NCBI RefSeq assembly: GCF_003253435.1
Contig: NZ_QKUB01000010.1
Coordinates: forward strand, 1 to 21,530
Direction: 5' to 3'
Origin: Metamycoplasma auris
GTDB taxonomy: Bacteria > Bacillota_I > Bacilli_A > Mycoplasmatales > Metamycoplasmataceae
DNA: 21,530 bases
The stretch's first letter is position 1; every line of letters begins with the position of its first letter. Both the position numbers and the translations under genes were made by a program. This document shows positions 10,919 through 20,570 of this stretch, piece after piece. Under the pieces are notes generated by a model. The model ran no database searches. It worked only from the letters and a program-made list of their open reading frames with translations, and was not told the DNA's origin.

Positions 10919-13433
10919 GGATAAAAAAGTTATCTTATCGATTGATAACTTAAAAAAATACTTTGTAAATAATGGTATTATCAACAAAGCAGTTGATGGT
11001 GTCTCTTTTGATGTACACGAGGGTGAAATTGTTGGACTAATTGGTGAATCAGGTTCAGGTAAAACCACAGTTGGACGTACAATTTTAAGACTTTATGATG
11101 AATATAATGGTTTTGTAATTCTTGATGACAAAATTATTTCAGGGAAGAGTATTAGTTATCCACTAAAAAAATACTTACGTAAAAATGTACAAATGATTTT
11201 TCAAGATCCACATGCTTCTTTAAATAGTCAACAAAATATTTATAATATTTTAAAAGAGCCCCTTTTAGTAAATGGGATCATGAAAAATAAAATTAAAGAT
11301 ATTTTTTGTGATTGATTAGATATTAAAAAAACATTTAAATACACATTTCAAATTCAGGCAATGAAACTTGAACTTGAAAACTATAAGGAAATTAATAATT
11401 TAGCGCGTCCATTTTTTAGTTCGTGATTTAAAAAGTTTGATACTTTCAGTTTTGATAAAGAATTAAGCATTGAAGATAATTTTTCATCTTTCTATGCATA
11501 TCTAGAAGAAAAACAAAAAATGGAAAGTTTGATTATTAATAACATGTATTCAAACGCTTCTTCATTGATTAATTTCTATTATGAAATGCAATCTAAATAT
11601 CGTAATCAAGAATTAACAGTTGAAGAAACTAACTTCAATAAAGCAATCAAGAAGTTTGAAGAAGTTAAGGTTCTAAGTAAAATTTCAAAAAGACAACTTA
11701 AAATCAAAAAAGAATTAGCTAAACTATTGGCAAAAAGAAAAGAATTAATTTCCAATTATCACAGTCAAATTAAAGAATCACAAAATATTTTTTCAAACTA
11801 TTGCATTGAAAATAAGAATGAAAAGAATTTAACTAACATTACTAAGTTAATGTCAACAGACCTTGAGTTTTATTCTTATAATCTAAAGAATGAATACCTT
11901 TTTAAAAAGCGGATTTCAATTTTAAAAAGATTAAAAAATACATTGAAGCATTTAGAGTTTGAAGATATTAAAGATTTAGTAAAGAAACTTGAAGCATATG
12001 TTAAAGATTTCTATGAAAAGCAACTATCAGAAATCAAATTTTCAAAAACAATTAAGCAAGAAATAATTGATACACTTGATAAAAAGTTTGATTTTGATTT
12101 TTCAAGATATCAATCTATATCTCAAAAAAATAACAAACAATTCCATGAGAAATTAGAAAAATTGGGTCTTGAAATTGAGCAATTAAGAGCTGAACTTCAA
12201 AATAAAGAAGAGCCTGAGGTTTCAAAAGAAGAGCTTCAAAAAGCAAAAGACGATCTACAAAAAGCAAAAGAACAATATTTAGTTGGAAGACAGAATTTCT
12301 TAGTTGACTATAAACAAACAATTATTGATTTATATAGTCAAATTAAAAAAGAAAAAGATGAGTATTTATTCCTTGTTTCTTCACAAACTAAGTGTGATGA
12401 TGCCTATAAAAAATATAAAAATGAATTCTTTTTCCATTTAAAAGATTCATTTGCCAAAAAAATTGCAGGATTGCAAAAAACAAAAGATGATTTATTAACA
12501 AAGATATCAGACCAATCTCAAGATCAACAAAAGATTAAAAAAGGTATAAAGCAAATATCACTTAAAATTAAGCAGATTGAAAAAGAACTTGATGTCGCAA
12601 TAAAAATGTATAACTCAGATATCAATCTTAAGGAAGATACTCTAAAATCATTCAAAATTGAAAGAGATTATTTAAACAAGGACATAAGAAATATTTATGT
12701 TTTATTAGGAATTGATTATAAGTGAGTTGAACTGAATATTAAGAATGATGTTTTAGAAGAAACTAAAGATAAGAATTCTAAAGAAAAACATTCTAAATGA
12801 GCTAAAGGATTCAATTTCTTTGATTATAAAATCTCACTTCCAATTGCTAAATATTTAATTTCTGAACTTTTATATAAAATGACAATTTATCGTTCCTTAG
12901 AAGATGTCGGATTATTGAAACAATTTGCTTATCGTTACCCACATGAATTTAGTGGTGGTCAATTACAACGTATTGTTATCGCTCGAGCTTTAATTACTGA
13001 ACCAAAAGTTATTGTTGCTGATGAACCAATCGCTTCACTTGATATTTCAATTCAAGCACAAGTTGTTAACTTGCTTAAAGATCTATGCATAAAAAAGAAT
13101 ATCGGACTTATATTTATCGCACACGATTTAAGTATGATTGAATATGTCGCAGATAATGTTCAAATTATGCATCTTGGTAAAATTGTTGAAAGCGGTCAAA
13201 CTGAAGCAATATATAACAATCCTCTGCATCCATATACAATAAGTTTATTTAAAGCAATTCCTAAGATTTCAAATGCTAATGAAAAATTCCATAAAGTTTC
13301 TTTCGAATTAGATTACATTCAAGAACAACAATTTCCAAATATTCCGCAAGTATATAAGGTTGAAGAAAATCATTATATATATGGAACAAAAACTCAAATT
13401 AAAAAATGAACATCCACTGATTCAAATAATTAA
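10902..13433 (+). CDS. oppF: oligopeptide ABC transporter ATPase OppF with large coiled-coil insertion
   Basis: An 843-residue second ATPase of the importer. Walker A is GESGSGKT (48-55) and the Q-loop glutamine is in IFQDPHASLN (Q101). The signature FSGGQLQR (683-690), Walker B VIVADEP (703-709) and the H-loop in FIAHDLS follow only after about 530 extra residues. The ABC domain is thus split between the Q-loop and the signature, in the helical-domain region. The insert (about 125-655) is rich in Lys, Glu and Gln with heptad-like stretches near 415-470 and 525-590. M. genitalium and M. pneumoniae OppF are also about 850 residues, so this insert is a mollicute family trait rather than a local accident. 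The frame is continuous in code 4. A UUCG terminator ends the operon. Confidence 0.93.
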
Positions 13434-13438
13434 ATAAT

Positions 13439-13462
13439 AAATTAGGCTTCGGCCTAATTTTT
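13439..13462 (+). terminator. terminator of the opp operon
   Basis: AAATTAGGC and GCCTAATTT pair perfectly over 9 bases around a C(UUCG)G tetraloop, with T residues after the stem. It begins 6 bases after the oppF stop. Confidence 0.93.
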
Positions 13463-13504
13463 CAGTTTGTCTTTACTTTCTTATCTTTTTTATCTTTAAG
13501 TCTA

Positions 13505-13510
13505 TATAAT
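13505..13510 (+). promoter_or_regulatory. -10 element close to a start codon
   Basis: A perfect TATAAT whose last base is 14 bases before the ATG at 13524. The predicted transcript start near 13517 leaves about 7 bases of leader and no Shine-Dalgarno site, so the mRNA would be nearly leaderless. A second hexamer, TACAAT at 13514-13519, is even closer. Confidence 0.45.
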
Positions 13511-13523
13511 TTATACAATAATT

Positions 13524-14021
13524 ATGCAAAAAACATATCAAAGTAAAAATCCTAAGAACTATTGAAAAAGAAGTTGAAGTCTTGGCAATATTCTTTATTT
13601 TTTAATTAGTCTTTTTCTTTTAGGTTTAGTTATTTTTCTAAGTGGTTATCTTAAAAAAGGTGATGATAGAAAAATAATTTGGTCTAATGCAATCACTGTA
13701 GGCTGTGTAATCCTTATTGCTATTGCTTTTTTTGTAATTCTTGCCCGAAGTGGTTTTGGAAGAAAAGTTTTTAGTCCTCTAATTTCAATATATCATAATA
13801 ATAGAATTTCATCAGCAGCTAAAAGCAAATATAAAGATAGCATGAATCAATTTGAAAAAGATCGTATTTTAAATCAAGAACGCCAAAAATATAATGCTGA
13901 ATTAAGCAAAAAAAATCAAAAGAAACTAGAAAATGAATCAACAAACCTAGCTTCATATTTATTGATTACAATAAGTTCCTTAATTTTGATTATTGGCGTT
14001 GTCACACTAAGATTTGCATAA
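13524..14021 (+). CDS. small three-helix membrane protein, DUF3899-like
   Basis: A 165-residue protein. TGA codons at residues 14 and 18 are Trp. Membrane helices are predicted at about 20-42, 54-75 and 142-161. A highly charged cytoplasmic or external segment (about 95-140, KYKDSMNQFEKDRILNQERQ and on) separates the last two. The motif around the second helix (SNAITVG through ILARSGFG) resembles the DUF3899 family of short Firmicute and mollicute membrane proteins, but this is from memory and unverified. Function unknown. It sits between the opp terminator and tpiA, with its own likely promoter, no Shine-Dalgarno site, and 43 bases before tpiA, so it may be cotranscribed with tpiA. Confidence 0.8.
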
Positions 14022-14064
14022 GTATAAATAAAAGATTTCAATCTACTAATAAAGGAGTTTAGTT

Positions 14065-14793
14065 ATGAAATATTTAATTGGTAATTTTAAGATGAATAAA
14101 ACTTTCTTTGAGGTTGAATCATATATTGAGGCATTGAGTTATCTAATTGAGCAAAATGCAAATAAATTAAGCAACATCAAAATAGGTATTGCTCCTTCTT
14201 TTGATAGTACACATTTATCCTATATTCATTCTAACCGTAATTTCTTATTTGGATTACAAAATATATATCACGAACTAAATGGCGCATATACTGGTGAAGT
14301 ATCACTTAATGTTGCCATTGCTGCAGATATTGATTTTATTCTTATTGGGCACAGTGAACGTCGCAGTCTATTCAATGAAACAAACGAATTGATCAATAAA
14401 AAAATCTCACATCTAGAAAAAACAAGAATTACACCAATTCTATGTATTGGGGAGTCACTTGAAGAATTTGAGAATAATCAAACATTTACTGTATTGGAAA
14501 ATCAAATTAAAAGTGCACTAAAAAACATTGAAGATCATAAAAATCTAATTATTTCATATGAACCCGTATATTGCATTGGAAATGGAATTATTCCTGAAGC
14601 ATCACATATTAAAAAAGTTGTCGATTTTATTCATTCACTATTGCATGATGAGACTCCTATTTTATATGGAGGTTCTGTTTCACTTAATAATATTGACATT
14701 TTAGAACAAGTAGATAACTTAAGTGGATATTTAGTTGGTGGAGCTTCCTTAAATGCTGCGAAATTCATTGAATTAGCACTTAGAATAAAATAA
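14065..14793 (+). CDS. tpiA: triosephosphate isomerase
   Basis: A 242-residue cytoplasmic TIM-barrel enzyme that interconverts dihydroxyacetone phosphate and glyceraldehyde 3-phosphate in glycolysis. All catalytic elements are present: N7 and K9 in GNFKMN, H96 in GHSERR, and E166 in the loop region SYEPVYCIGNG. The phosphate-binding GGS (202-204) and GGAS (225-228) are also there. The length is normal. No TGA codon is needed, so it reads intact in the standard code too. AAAGGAG at 14051-14057 is 7 bases before the ATG. The stop codon overlaps the first bases of the terminator stem shared with the convergent ribF. Confidence 0.97.
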   Translation: MKYLIGNFKMNKTFFEVESYIEALSYLIEQNANKLSNIKIGIAPSFDSTHLSYIHSNRNFLFGLQNIYHELNGAYTGEVSLNVAIAADIDFILIGHSERRSLFNETNELINKKISHLEKTRITPILCIGESLEEFENNQTFTVLENQIKSALKNIEDHKNLIISYEPVYCIGNGIIPEASHIKKVVDFIHSLLHDETPILYGGSVSLNNIDILEQVDNLSGYLVGGASLNAAKFIELALRIK

Positions 14794-14828
14794 AAGAATC
14801 AGAAAAAGTCTTATCTTCTGATTCTTTT
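14792..14828. terminator. bidirectional terminator between tpiA and ribF
   Basis: AAAAGAATCAGAA (14792-14804) pairs perfectly over 13 bases with TTCTGATTCTTTT (14816-14828), with an 11-base loop and flanking A and T runs on both sides. The tpiA stop (14791-14793) overlaps one arm. The ribF stop (14827-14829, minus) lies in the other arm, so one hairpin closes two convergent transcripts. Confidence 0.93.
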
Positions 14829-15675
14829 ATTTTAAAAATCATTTTTTAGTTACTTCAAGATCAAAATCAGTAATTAAATTTTCATGCTTGAAATTAATAA
14901 ATCTTATTGTATCCTCTAATTCAATAAATACTTCTTCATATTTACTTGGAATTAATTCCAAATCAAATAAATATATCTCATTATCAATTTCATTCTCCAT
15001 ATCATTTCCAATTCTTATAAGTCCATGATATTCAAGATCAGAAATAACACAATTAACAATATAGATGCCGCTCTTTAATTTAAGAAGGTTGTTAGGAAAT
15101 TTAAACTTAAGTTTTTCAAGGTTTGTAATAAATGCATATTTTTCAATCATTAAAGCATTAACTGCACTAATTTTACCTTCGGAAATAAACTCTCGAATTA
15201 ATGAAGTTGAAATCTTTTGCTTTTGAATTTTTCTCTCGCTAGCAACATATACATCAAAATATTTTTTTAAATAATCAATGTCACCAAGTTTACGAAAACC
15301 AAATTTAAAATCAGGGCCACATACAACGATTTTAACATTATTAAGTTTTAGATTATTAACAAAGTTAGTATGTGAAGTCGATAATTTGTCTTTGTTAACA
15401 TCAACTAAAAAAACATAGTCAAATTCAAGATTAAAAAGTGTATATAATCTTGTTTTAGTTTGAAGAACTTTTTTTTCTTGATTAATAATATTTTTATATG
15501 AATTACTAAAAAGCATGATTGCTAATTTTCTTTGTGGATAGGTATTTTTTAAATCTTTTGCAAGCTTAATTAGTTCATAATGACCTAAATGTAGGGTCTC
15601 AAATGTGCCTAGAACAATAATAAGTTCTTCCTTTAGTTCAAAATTTTCTTTAAAACTTCATTCAAAAATTTTCAT
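14827..15675 (-). CDS. ribF: FAD synthetase (RibF-type) with degenerate riboflavin kinase domain
   Basis: A 282-residue protein with two TGA-Trp (residue 6 and near the C-terminus). The N-terminal nucleotidyltransferase domain (FMN adenylyltransferase, making FAD) is well kept: GTFETLHLGH (23-32) with the HxGH motif, CGPDFKFGFRKLGD (119-132) and STSLIREF (156-163). The C-terminal domain (about 178-282) sits where riboflavin kinase belongs and keeps the fold-type GIYIV strand. However, the Gly-rich loop and PTAN motif are reduced to FKFPNN (192-196). Kinase activity is therefore doubtful. The start at 15675 is needed to include the HxGH motif. There is no Shine-Dalgarno site; TACAAT ends about 7 bases upstream. 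It is last in the truB-cof-ribF set, 39 bases after cof, and truB next to ribF is a common Firmicute arrangement. Confidence 0.88.
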
Positions 15676-15714
15676 AACAATAATTGTATTTAAAAATAAA
15701 AATGGAATTTATTT

Positions 15715-16521
15715 TTAATCATAAAATCCCATTTCTTTTAATTTAAAATAAGGCCCATCCTCAGTAACTGGTAAACATATTAAATCAGCTGCATCTTTTG
15801 TTATATCTTCACCATTTCCTAAGGCAACACCTAAACCGACATGTTTAAGCATTTCAATATCATTTTCAGAATCACCAAATGCGACCATTTCTTTTAATTT
15901 AATATCTAAAATATCTCCAAGCATATTTAGTCCAACTGCTTTAGTGATTCCTCTTGCTGATAAGAAAATTCCAGAATTTCAAGTTGCTAAAACTCACATA
16001 TTCATATTGTTTTTATTAAAGAAATCATTAAGTTTCTTTGCTCATTCTTCAGGTTTGGTTGTACTAATTGTAATAAGGTAGTTCTTATCATCTTGAGATT
16101 CAAATTCTTTTTCTGAAATAAATTTATCTTTATATGGATAATAGAATCAAGTATTGATATCAAATAATTCATTGTAATATCCTCATTTATTACCAACAAA
16201 TGAGAATGCCAATTCATTATCTTGTGCATATTTTCTAAATTTAAGAAAATCTTCATAGTTGATAACTTCTTCAAAGATATATTCATTAGTTTTTAAATCT
16301 AAAATAAATGTCCCATTAGCACCAACAAAATAATCAACATAAGGATTATGAATTTGATTACCAACAGTAAAGATATCTCTTCCAGAACAAAGAACATTAA
16401 TATATCCTGCTTCTTTTAATTTTTTAAACATTTCTTTGGTTCTTTCACTTAATTCTGTGACACCAAAAGGAAGTAAAGTTCCATCGATATCAAAAACAAC
16501 CATTTTGTATTTAGTATTCAT
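15715..16521 (-). CDS. Cof-type HAD-family phosphatase
   Basis: A 268-residue HAD hydrolase that should remove phosphate from small metabolites such as sugar phosphates, nucleotides or FMN; the substrate cannot be told from sequence. Motif I is FDIDGT with nucleophile D11 and D13. Motif III lysine is probably K194 in GITKAVG, and motif IV is GDSENDIEML (216-225), the Cof/YidA pattern with a C2-type cap between. The start at 16521 is set by AGGAG 4 bases upstream; frame exists farther upstream but is really the end of truB. Four or more TGA-Trp codons lie in the cap region. It is tightly placed, 7 bases after truB and 39 before ribF, so the three are probably one transcript. Confidence 0.92.
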
Positions 16522-16528
16522 AATGCTC

Positions 16529-17380
16529 CTAACTTGGGGACAAAAACAGACGGTTAAATAAGATTTTTTCAAAACTTATTAAACCGTTTTCTATTTTGCC
16601 TCAACCGACGATTTGATTATTGTAAAGAAATATTGCGTCACTTGTAATAAATTTAAACTTATCTAAGTATAAAGTCTTAGATTTAATTTGTTTTAAATCG
16701 TTAACATCAAGTGTATATAATTGTATATTAAAAAGACTTTTTATGTCATTTATTGGTTCATAATCTTTTGTATTTCCTAAATTAATATTTCCAATTGCTT
16801 CACGCCGTAAAATATTTACAATTGCATCGGTATTAAGAAGTAATCCAAGATCATGAACTAATGAGCGAATATATGTACCCTTAGAAACTTTTACATAAAA
16901 TGAAAAAGTTTGACTTTCATAATCAAAAGATTCAAGTTCTATAGAAAAAATTTCGATATCACATTCTTTTAGGGAAACTTCGAGATTTTTTCTAGCCAAT
17001 TCATAACTTCGAACTCCATTAACTTTCTTCGCTGAAAATACTGGAGGAATTTGTTTTTTTTGATTTTTTATTTGGTTTAATGCATTAATTAGTTGTTCTT
17101 TTTCAATAAGTTTTTTATTATCTAAAAAAAATACTTCTTCACCTTCATCATAACTTTTTGAATAACAATGTAGGCTTGCTTTAACATAGTATTCTTTTGT
17201 ATTATTAACTAATTTGGATAATACTTTTGTATCTTCATCTGTCGCAACAATTAAAAGACCTTCAGCTAATGGATCTAGAGTACCACTATGACCAATTTTT
17301 TTTATGTTATTCTGTTTTGCAAATTTTTTTATTGCAAAAAAACTAGATTCTCCCCGTTTCTTATTAATTTTAAAGAACAT
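16529..17380 (-). CDS. truB: tRNA pseudouridine(55) synthase
   Basis: A 283-residue enzyme that converts U55 of the tRNA T-loop to pseudouridine. Family motifs present are IGHSGTLDPLAEGLLI (29-44) with catalytic Asp36, KEYYVKA followed by SYDEGEE, RSYELAR, and VSKGTYIRSLVHDLG. Near the C-terminus, VGWGKIENG needs TGA as Trp. Stopping at that TGA (16601) would truncate the protein by 24 residues; with code 4 the stop is TAG at 16529-16531. GAGGT lies 8 bases before the ATG. A hairpin at 16551-16586 falls inside this coding end. The TAG stop overlaps the ribosome binding site of the next gene, cof, so the two are probably translationally coupled. Confidence 0.95.
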
Positions 17381-17416
17381 AAATTAATACCTCAATAAAA
17401 ATAATTATGCTATGAA

Positions 17417-17422
17417 ATTATA
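17417..17422 (-). promoter_or_regulatory. -10 element for the truB-cof-ribF operon
   Basis: TATAAT on the minus strand, about 36 bases before the truB ATG, preceded by CGGG and without a recognisable -35. It predicts a leader of about 30 bases that contains the GAGGT ribosome binding site. It lies in the only gap (17381-17462) between truB and the lipoprotein genes. Confidence 0.5.
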
Positions 17423-17462
17423 CCCGTCAGATGGATATTTTATATTTTATGGAACTCATCAA

Positions 17463-18500
17463 TTATTTAGTCTCACTTTTTCAATCTAAAAAAGGTTTAA
17501 TTTTGTCATCAGACAAACCTTCTTTTTTAGCTATTTTTAAAAGTGTTTCTTTAATTTGATTCATATAAGTTTTAGCTTTTGTTTTATAGGATTCATCAAT
17601 TAAATTAGTCTTACTATCAAACTCTAAATTTCCTTCGAAAATATCAATAATGTATTTAGAATCACTCTCAAAGTCTAAATGATCAATGTTGAGAATTACA
17701 TTCTTTTTAAAATCTTGATAATCAGCTTTTAGTTCGACAATATTTTTGTTATCTTTTCCGACATTTTCTTTTAATAATTGATGTCAAAGACCCATTTCAT
17801 TAACTAAATTTACAACTGCATGTGAGTGACTATGTGAATTCTTATCGGCATCAAGATTAATTTTTTCAATGTCCTCTTTTTTTGTTATATTATCAAGATT
17901 AAATAGATTACTTTTTAAAAAATTTCAGCTAGAAATTATATTTTCTTGGAGTTCTCCTAAATTAATATCAACTCCATTTAATCTTCTATCAATAACTTTA
18001 ATCCGTTTCAAAAATTGCTGACTATCGATATTTAGATTTAAATCACCAATAACGGCATCAACATCATTAAAAATAAGTTGATATTTTTCTAGTAAATTAG
18101 CTAATTTTGACTTAGTTTTTGAATGATCAGCGAATCATTTTTTATGGAATTTTTCAATCTCATCTGCATTTTTCTTTTCTTGAATTGGAATCAGGTTTGT
18201 AATCTTATTTTCTAGTGCTCTAATTTTTCTTATTAATCTAAAGTATTTAATTTTGTAATTACGATATGAACTCTTAACTTCTTCAATTAGATTTAAAATT
18301 TCATTTGAATATAAATTTTTAATGTTATTTAGTTCTTTATTCTCAAGTTCAATTTTTATTTCTTTATTTTCATTGGAAAAAGGAGCATCAAAAACTAGAT
18401 TTTCATCATCATTTGGGTAACTAACACACGAAATACTTACTAAGGGTAATGAAGTTACACTTAGAAGAATTAAGTTTTTTAAGATATTAATTTTTTTCAT
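17463..18500 (-). CDS. lipoprotein of unknown function with HSHSH motif
   Basis: A 345-residue predicted surface lipoprotein. The signal peptide is MKKINILKNLILLSVTSLPL with lipobox VSISC (Cys25). The mature part is highly charged and probably mostly helical. No domain is recognised. TGA-Trp codons occur at several places, including near the C-terminus (FLDWKSETK). A short HSHSHA cluster (H223, H225, H227) is conspicuous in an otherwise His-poor protein and could bind metal. The start overlaps the end of the larger upstream lipoprotein gene by 14 bases, which implies coupled translation; no strong RBS is seen. No clear terminator follows, so read-through into the truB promoter region is possible. 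Confidence 0.83.
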
Positions 18501-20439
18501 TTGATTTTATCCAAACAAGTTTATTTGCATCATCATAAAAATTAAAAGTATTTTTATTTTTGTTAATATCATAACCTTTAAAATAATTTCAATATAGTGA
18601 AGATTCAGCAATTATTTTTTCATTTTTACTTATGTATTTGTAGTCCCTATTATCTCCGAATCCAACAAATTTAAGTTTGAAATATAAACTTCCTAATTTA
18701 TTTTTCTTAGCATCAAGTTCAATATCAATACGTTTAATTCCACTTAGAGGAATATTTTTTTTAACTTCAAGTGCATAAGCTAGTAAATAATTATTCAAGT
18801 AAGAGTTGAAAACTTTTATTTGGTAGGATTCATTGTTTAGTAAATCTGCATCAAAGTTTTGGCGACTATCATTATTTCAATAATTAAATAGGTTTAGTTT
18901 ATCTGAGGCATTTTTAAGTCCAACCATAAATGCTGAATTTGGATCATCTGAAATAAATTCATTTAGTTTGATGCCTTCAGGATTGCCCTTATTTCCTGGA
19001 TTAAATGAGTATATATCAGATGAAAGGGGAGATGGTGTATTTTTTGTTATCATCCCTTTAAGTCGATGTCCATGGTCATCAAAATTGGAACTAATTCAAA
19101 CATAAGACTTTTTTGTACCATTTAATTTTGTAACTTGTACAATAGCTTTAAAAATTTGATTTGTACCTAAATAGTCTGTAAATTCAAAATCAGTAATTTT
19201 GTATTCTTTATCTTCATTTTTACGGTATGAAGGAATTTTGATATAAAAGATTTCATCTTTGAATTGATTGAATAAGTGCATCAATCCTTTTGAATTTCAA
19301 TATTCATGACTCGTTGGCGCTTTAATGAAATGATTGATATTATCAATGATTGTTAAGTATTCTTTTCCATCCATATATAAAAGTGGATTTTCAATGTAAT
19401 CATTGAATAGGGGAAGATCTTCCTTCAAACCTTGGTTACCAACACCAAATTTTGCATTTGAAGCATAACTACGAAAACCATTTAAATAGAAAGTTTTTTT
19501 TCTATCATTATCAGTTAGAAGTTCATTATTGTTTCAATCTGTAATACTCTTCAAATTAAACGAAATAAAATTCTGAGATGAAGAAGTGATTGATTTTTTA
19601 ATCTTTGCTTTTTTTCAATCAATTTCAATACTTGCAACATTAAGATTAAATTGATTTAAATATAATTTTAGTATCCTTTCAAATGTCTTCCTTTGTTTTA
19701 TATGTTCATTATCTAAGAAAGCACTTGCTTGAATATAATGAGGATGCATTCAATCTAAAAATAGAGTTTGTTCATTTTTTGCATTTTTAATGTAGTTTTT
19801 ATTCATTATAAAGAAGTTATTGGATACATCATAATTTAATCTAAATATAATGCTTTGTAAGTCTTCGGGAAATTCATATTGTTGAGGCTTAAAATCAGTA
19901 TTTTGCTTTGCAAATAAGTTTATTAATCACTCATCATAATCATTAGACAAATCATCAATTTCATTGAATTCATATTCAGTTAAGAAATTGCCAAGAGTTG
20001 CATTCTTTTTTGAATGAAGAACGCGGATATTATTGTTATTAGTTTTTTCTTGTTTTCAGTTTTTTTTATAAATAAAATCAGGTATATACTCAATTCATTG
20101 ATTACCTTTTTTTAGATACATTTTAGGTTCTTCATTTTCTTCTTTTTCAATTTTTACATCATCAAAATAAATCTTTTTATTTTCTTTTTTATCAAAATAA
20201 AAAAATAGACCTTTTTTATCATTTGTATTTTGAGAATCAATTATGAAATCTTTTTCAATTGAAGCAATTTGATTAAGCGTTAAACGATTTAGAAAAAGAC
20301 GTGATGCAACATTGATATCTAGATAGATATCTTTTAATTTATAGCAGCTTATCGCAAGAAGTGAACTAGGAATAATCATTGATGCTGCGCTTGATAATAA
20401 AAGCTTTGTGATTCTCTTCATAGAACTAAATTTTATCAT
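18487..20439 (-). CDS. large lipoprotein of unknown function
   Basis: A 650-residue predicted surface lipoprotein (644 if it starts at the second ATG, 20421). The signal peptide region reads MKRITKLLLSSAASMIIPSS then LLAISC, with the lipid-modified Cys at residue 26 counted from 20421. About ten TGA-Trp codons interrupt it in the standard code; I checked every codon from 18799 to 20094 and found no TAA or TAG. The mature protein is rich in Asn, Lys, Asp, Tyr, Phe and Trp, with no domain I recognise. The ATG at 20439 is preferred because TATAAT lies only 10 bases upstream, suggesting a nearly leaderless message. Neither ATG has a Shine-Dalgarno site. It is divergent from the ZIP transporter, and its 3' end overlaps the smaller lipoprotein gene. 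Confidence 0.85.
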
Positions 20440-20449
20440 TTTTTTTATA

Positions 20450-20455
20450 ATTATA
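20450..20455 (-). promoter_or_regulatory. -10 element of the lipoprotein gene pair
   Basis: TATAAT on the minus strand, separated by 10 A-rich bases from the ATG at 20439. The predicted transcript would begin within about 4 bases of that ATG. Confidence 0.45.
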
Positions 20456-20470
20456 GTTATAAAATTATTG

Positions 20471-20476
20471 TATAAT
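20471..20476 (+). promoter_or_regulatory. -10 element of the ZIP transporter gene
   Basis: TATAAT on the plus strand, 15 bases from the oppositely directed TATAAT of the lipoprotein genes. The two promoters are almost back to back and could share a regulator. It predicts a leader of about 85-90 bases ending in a strong ribosome binding site, AAAGGAGGTG (20551-20560). Confidence 0.45.
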
Positions 20477-20570
20477 AAATGAGTTTTAATGGTAATAAAA
20501 TATCATTTTAAATTTAATAAATTTAATACTTCAATAGCATATTTTTAAAAAAAGGAGGTGCAGTTTAGTT

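Noticed and set aside
4459..13433. Apparent fragmentation of the opp genes into many pieces
   Set aside because: All breaks are TGA codons; the pieces share one frame per gene, so these are intact genes in code 4, not pseudogenes.
16002..16286. Minus-strand ORF of 94 codons
   Set aside because: It is in another frame of the HAD phosphatase gene. The true frame reads through TGA-Trp and shows the family sequence up to GDSEND.
16551..16586. 12-base hairpin resembling a terminator between truB and cof
   Set aside because: With TGA as Trp, truB continues through it to TAG at 16529, and cof starts 7 bases later. It has only a weak T run, so it is more likely coding sequence, although partial attenuation cannot be excluded.
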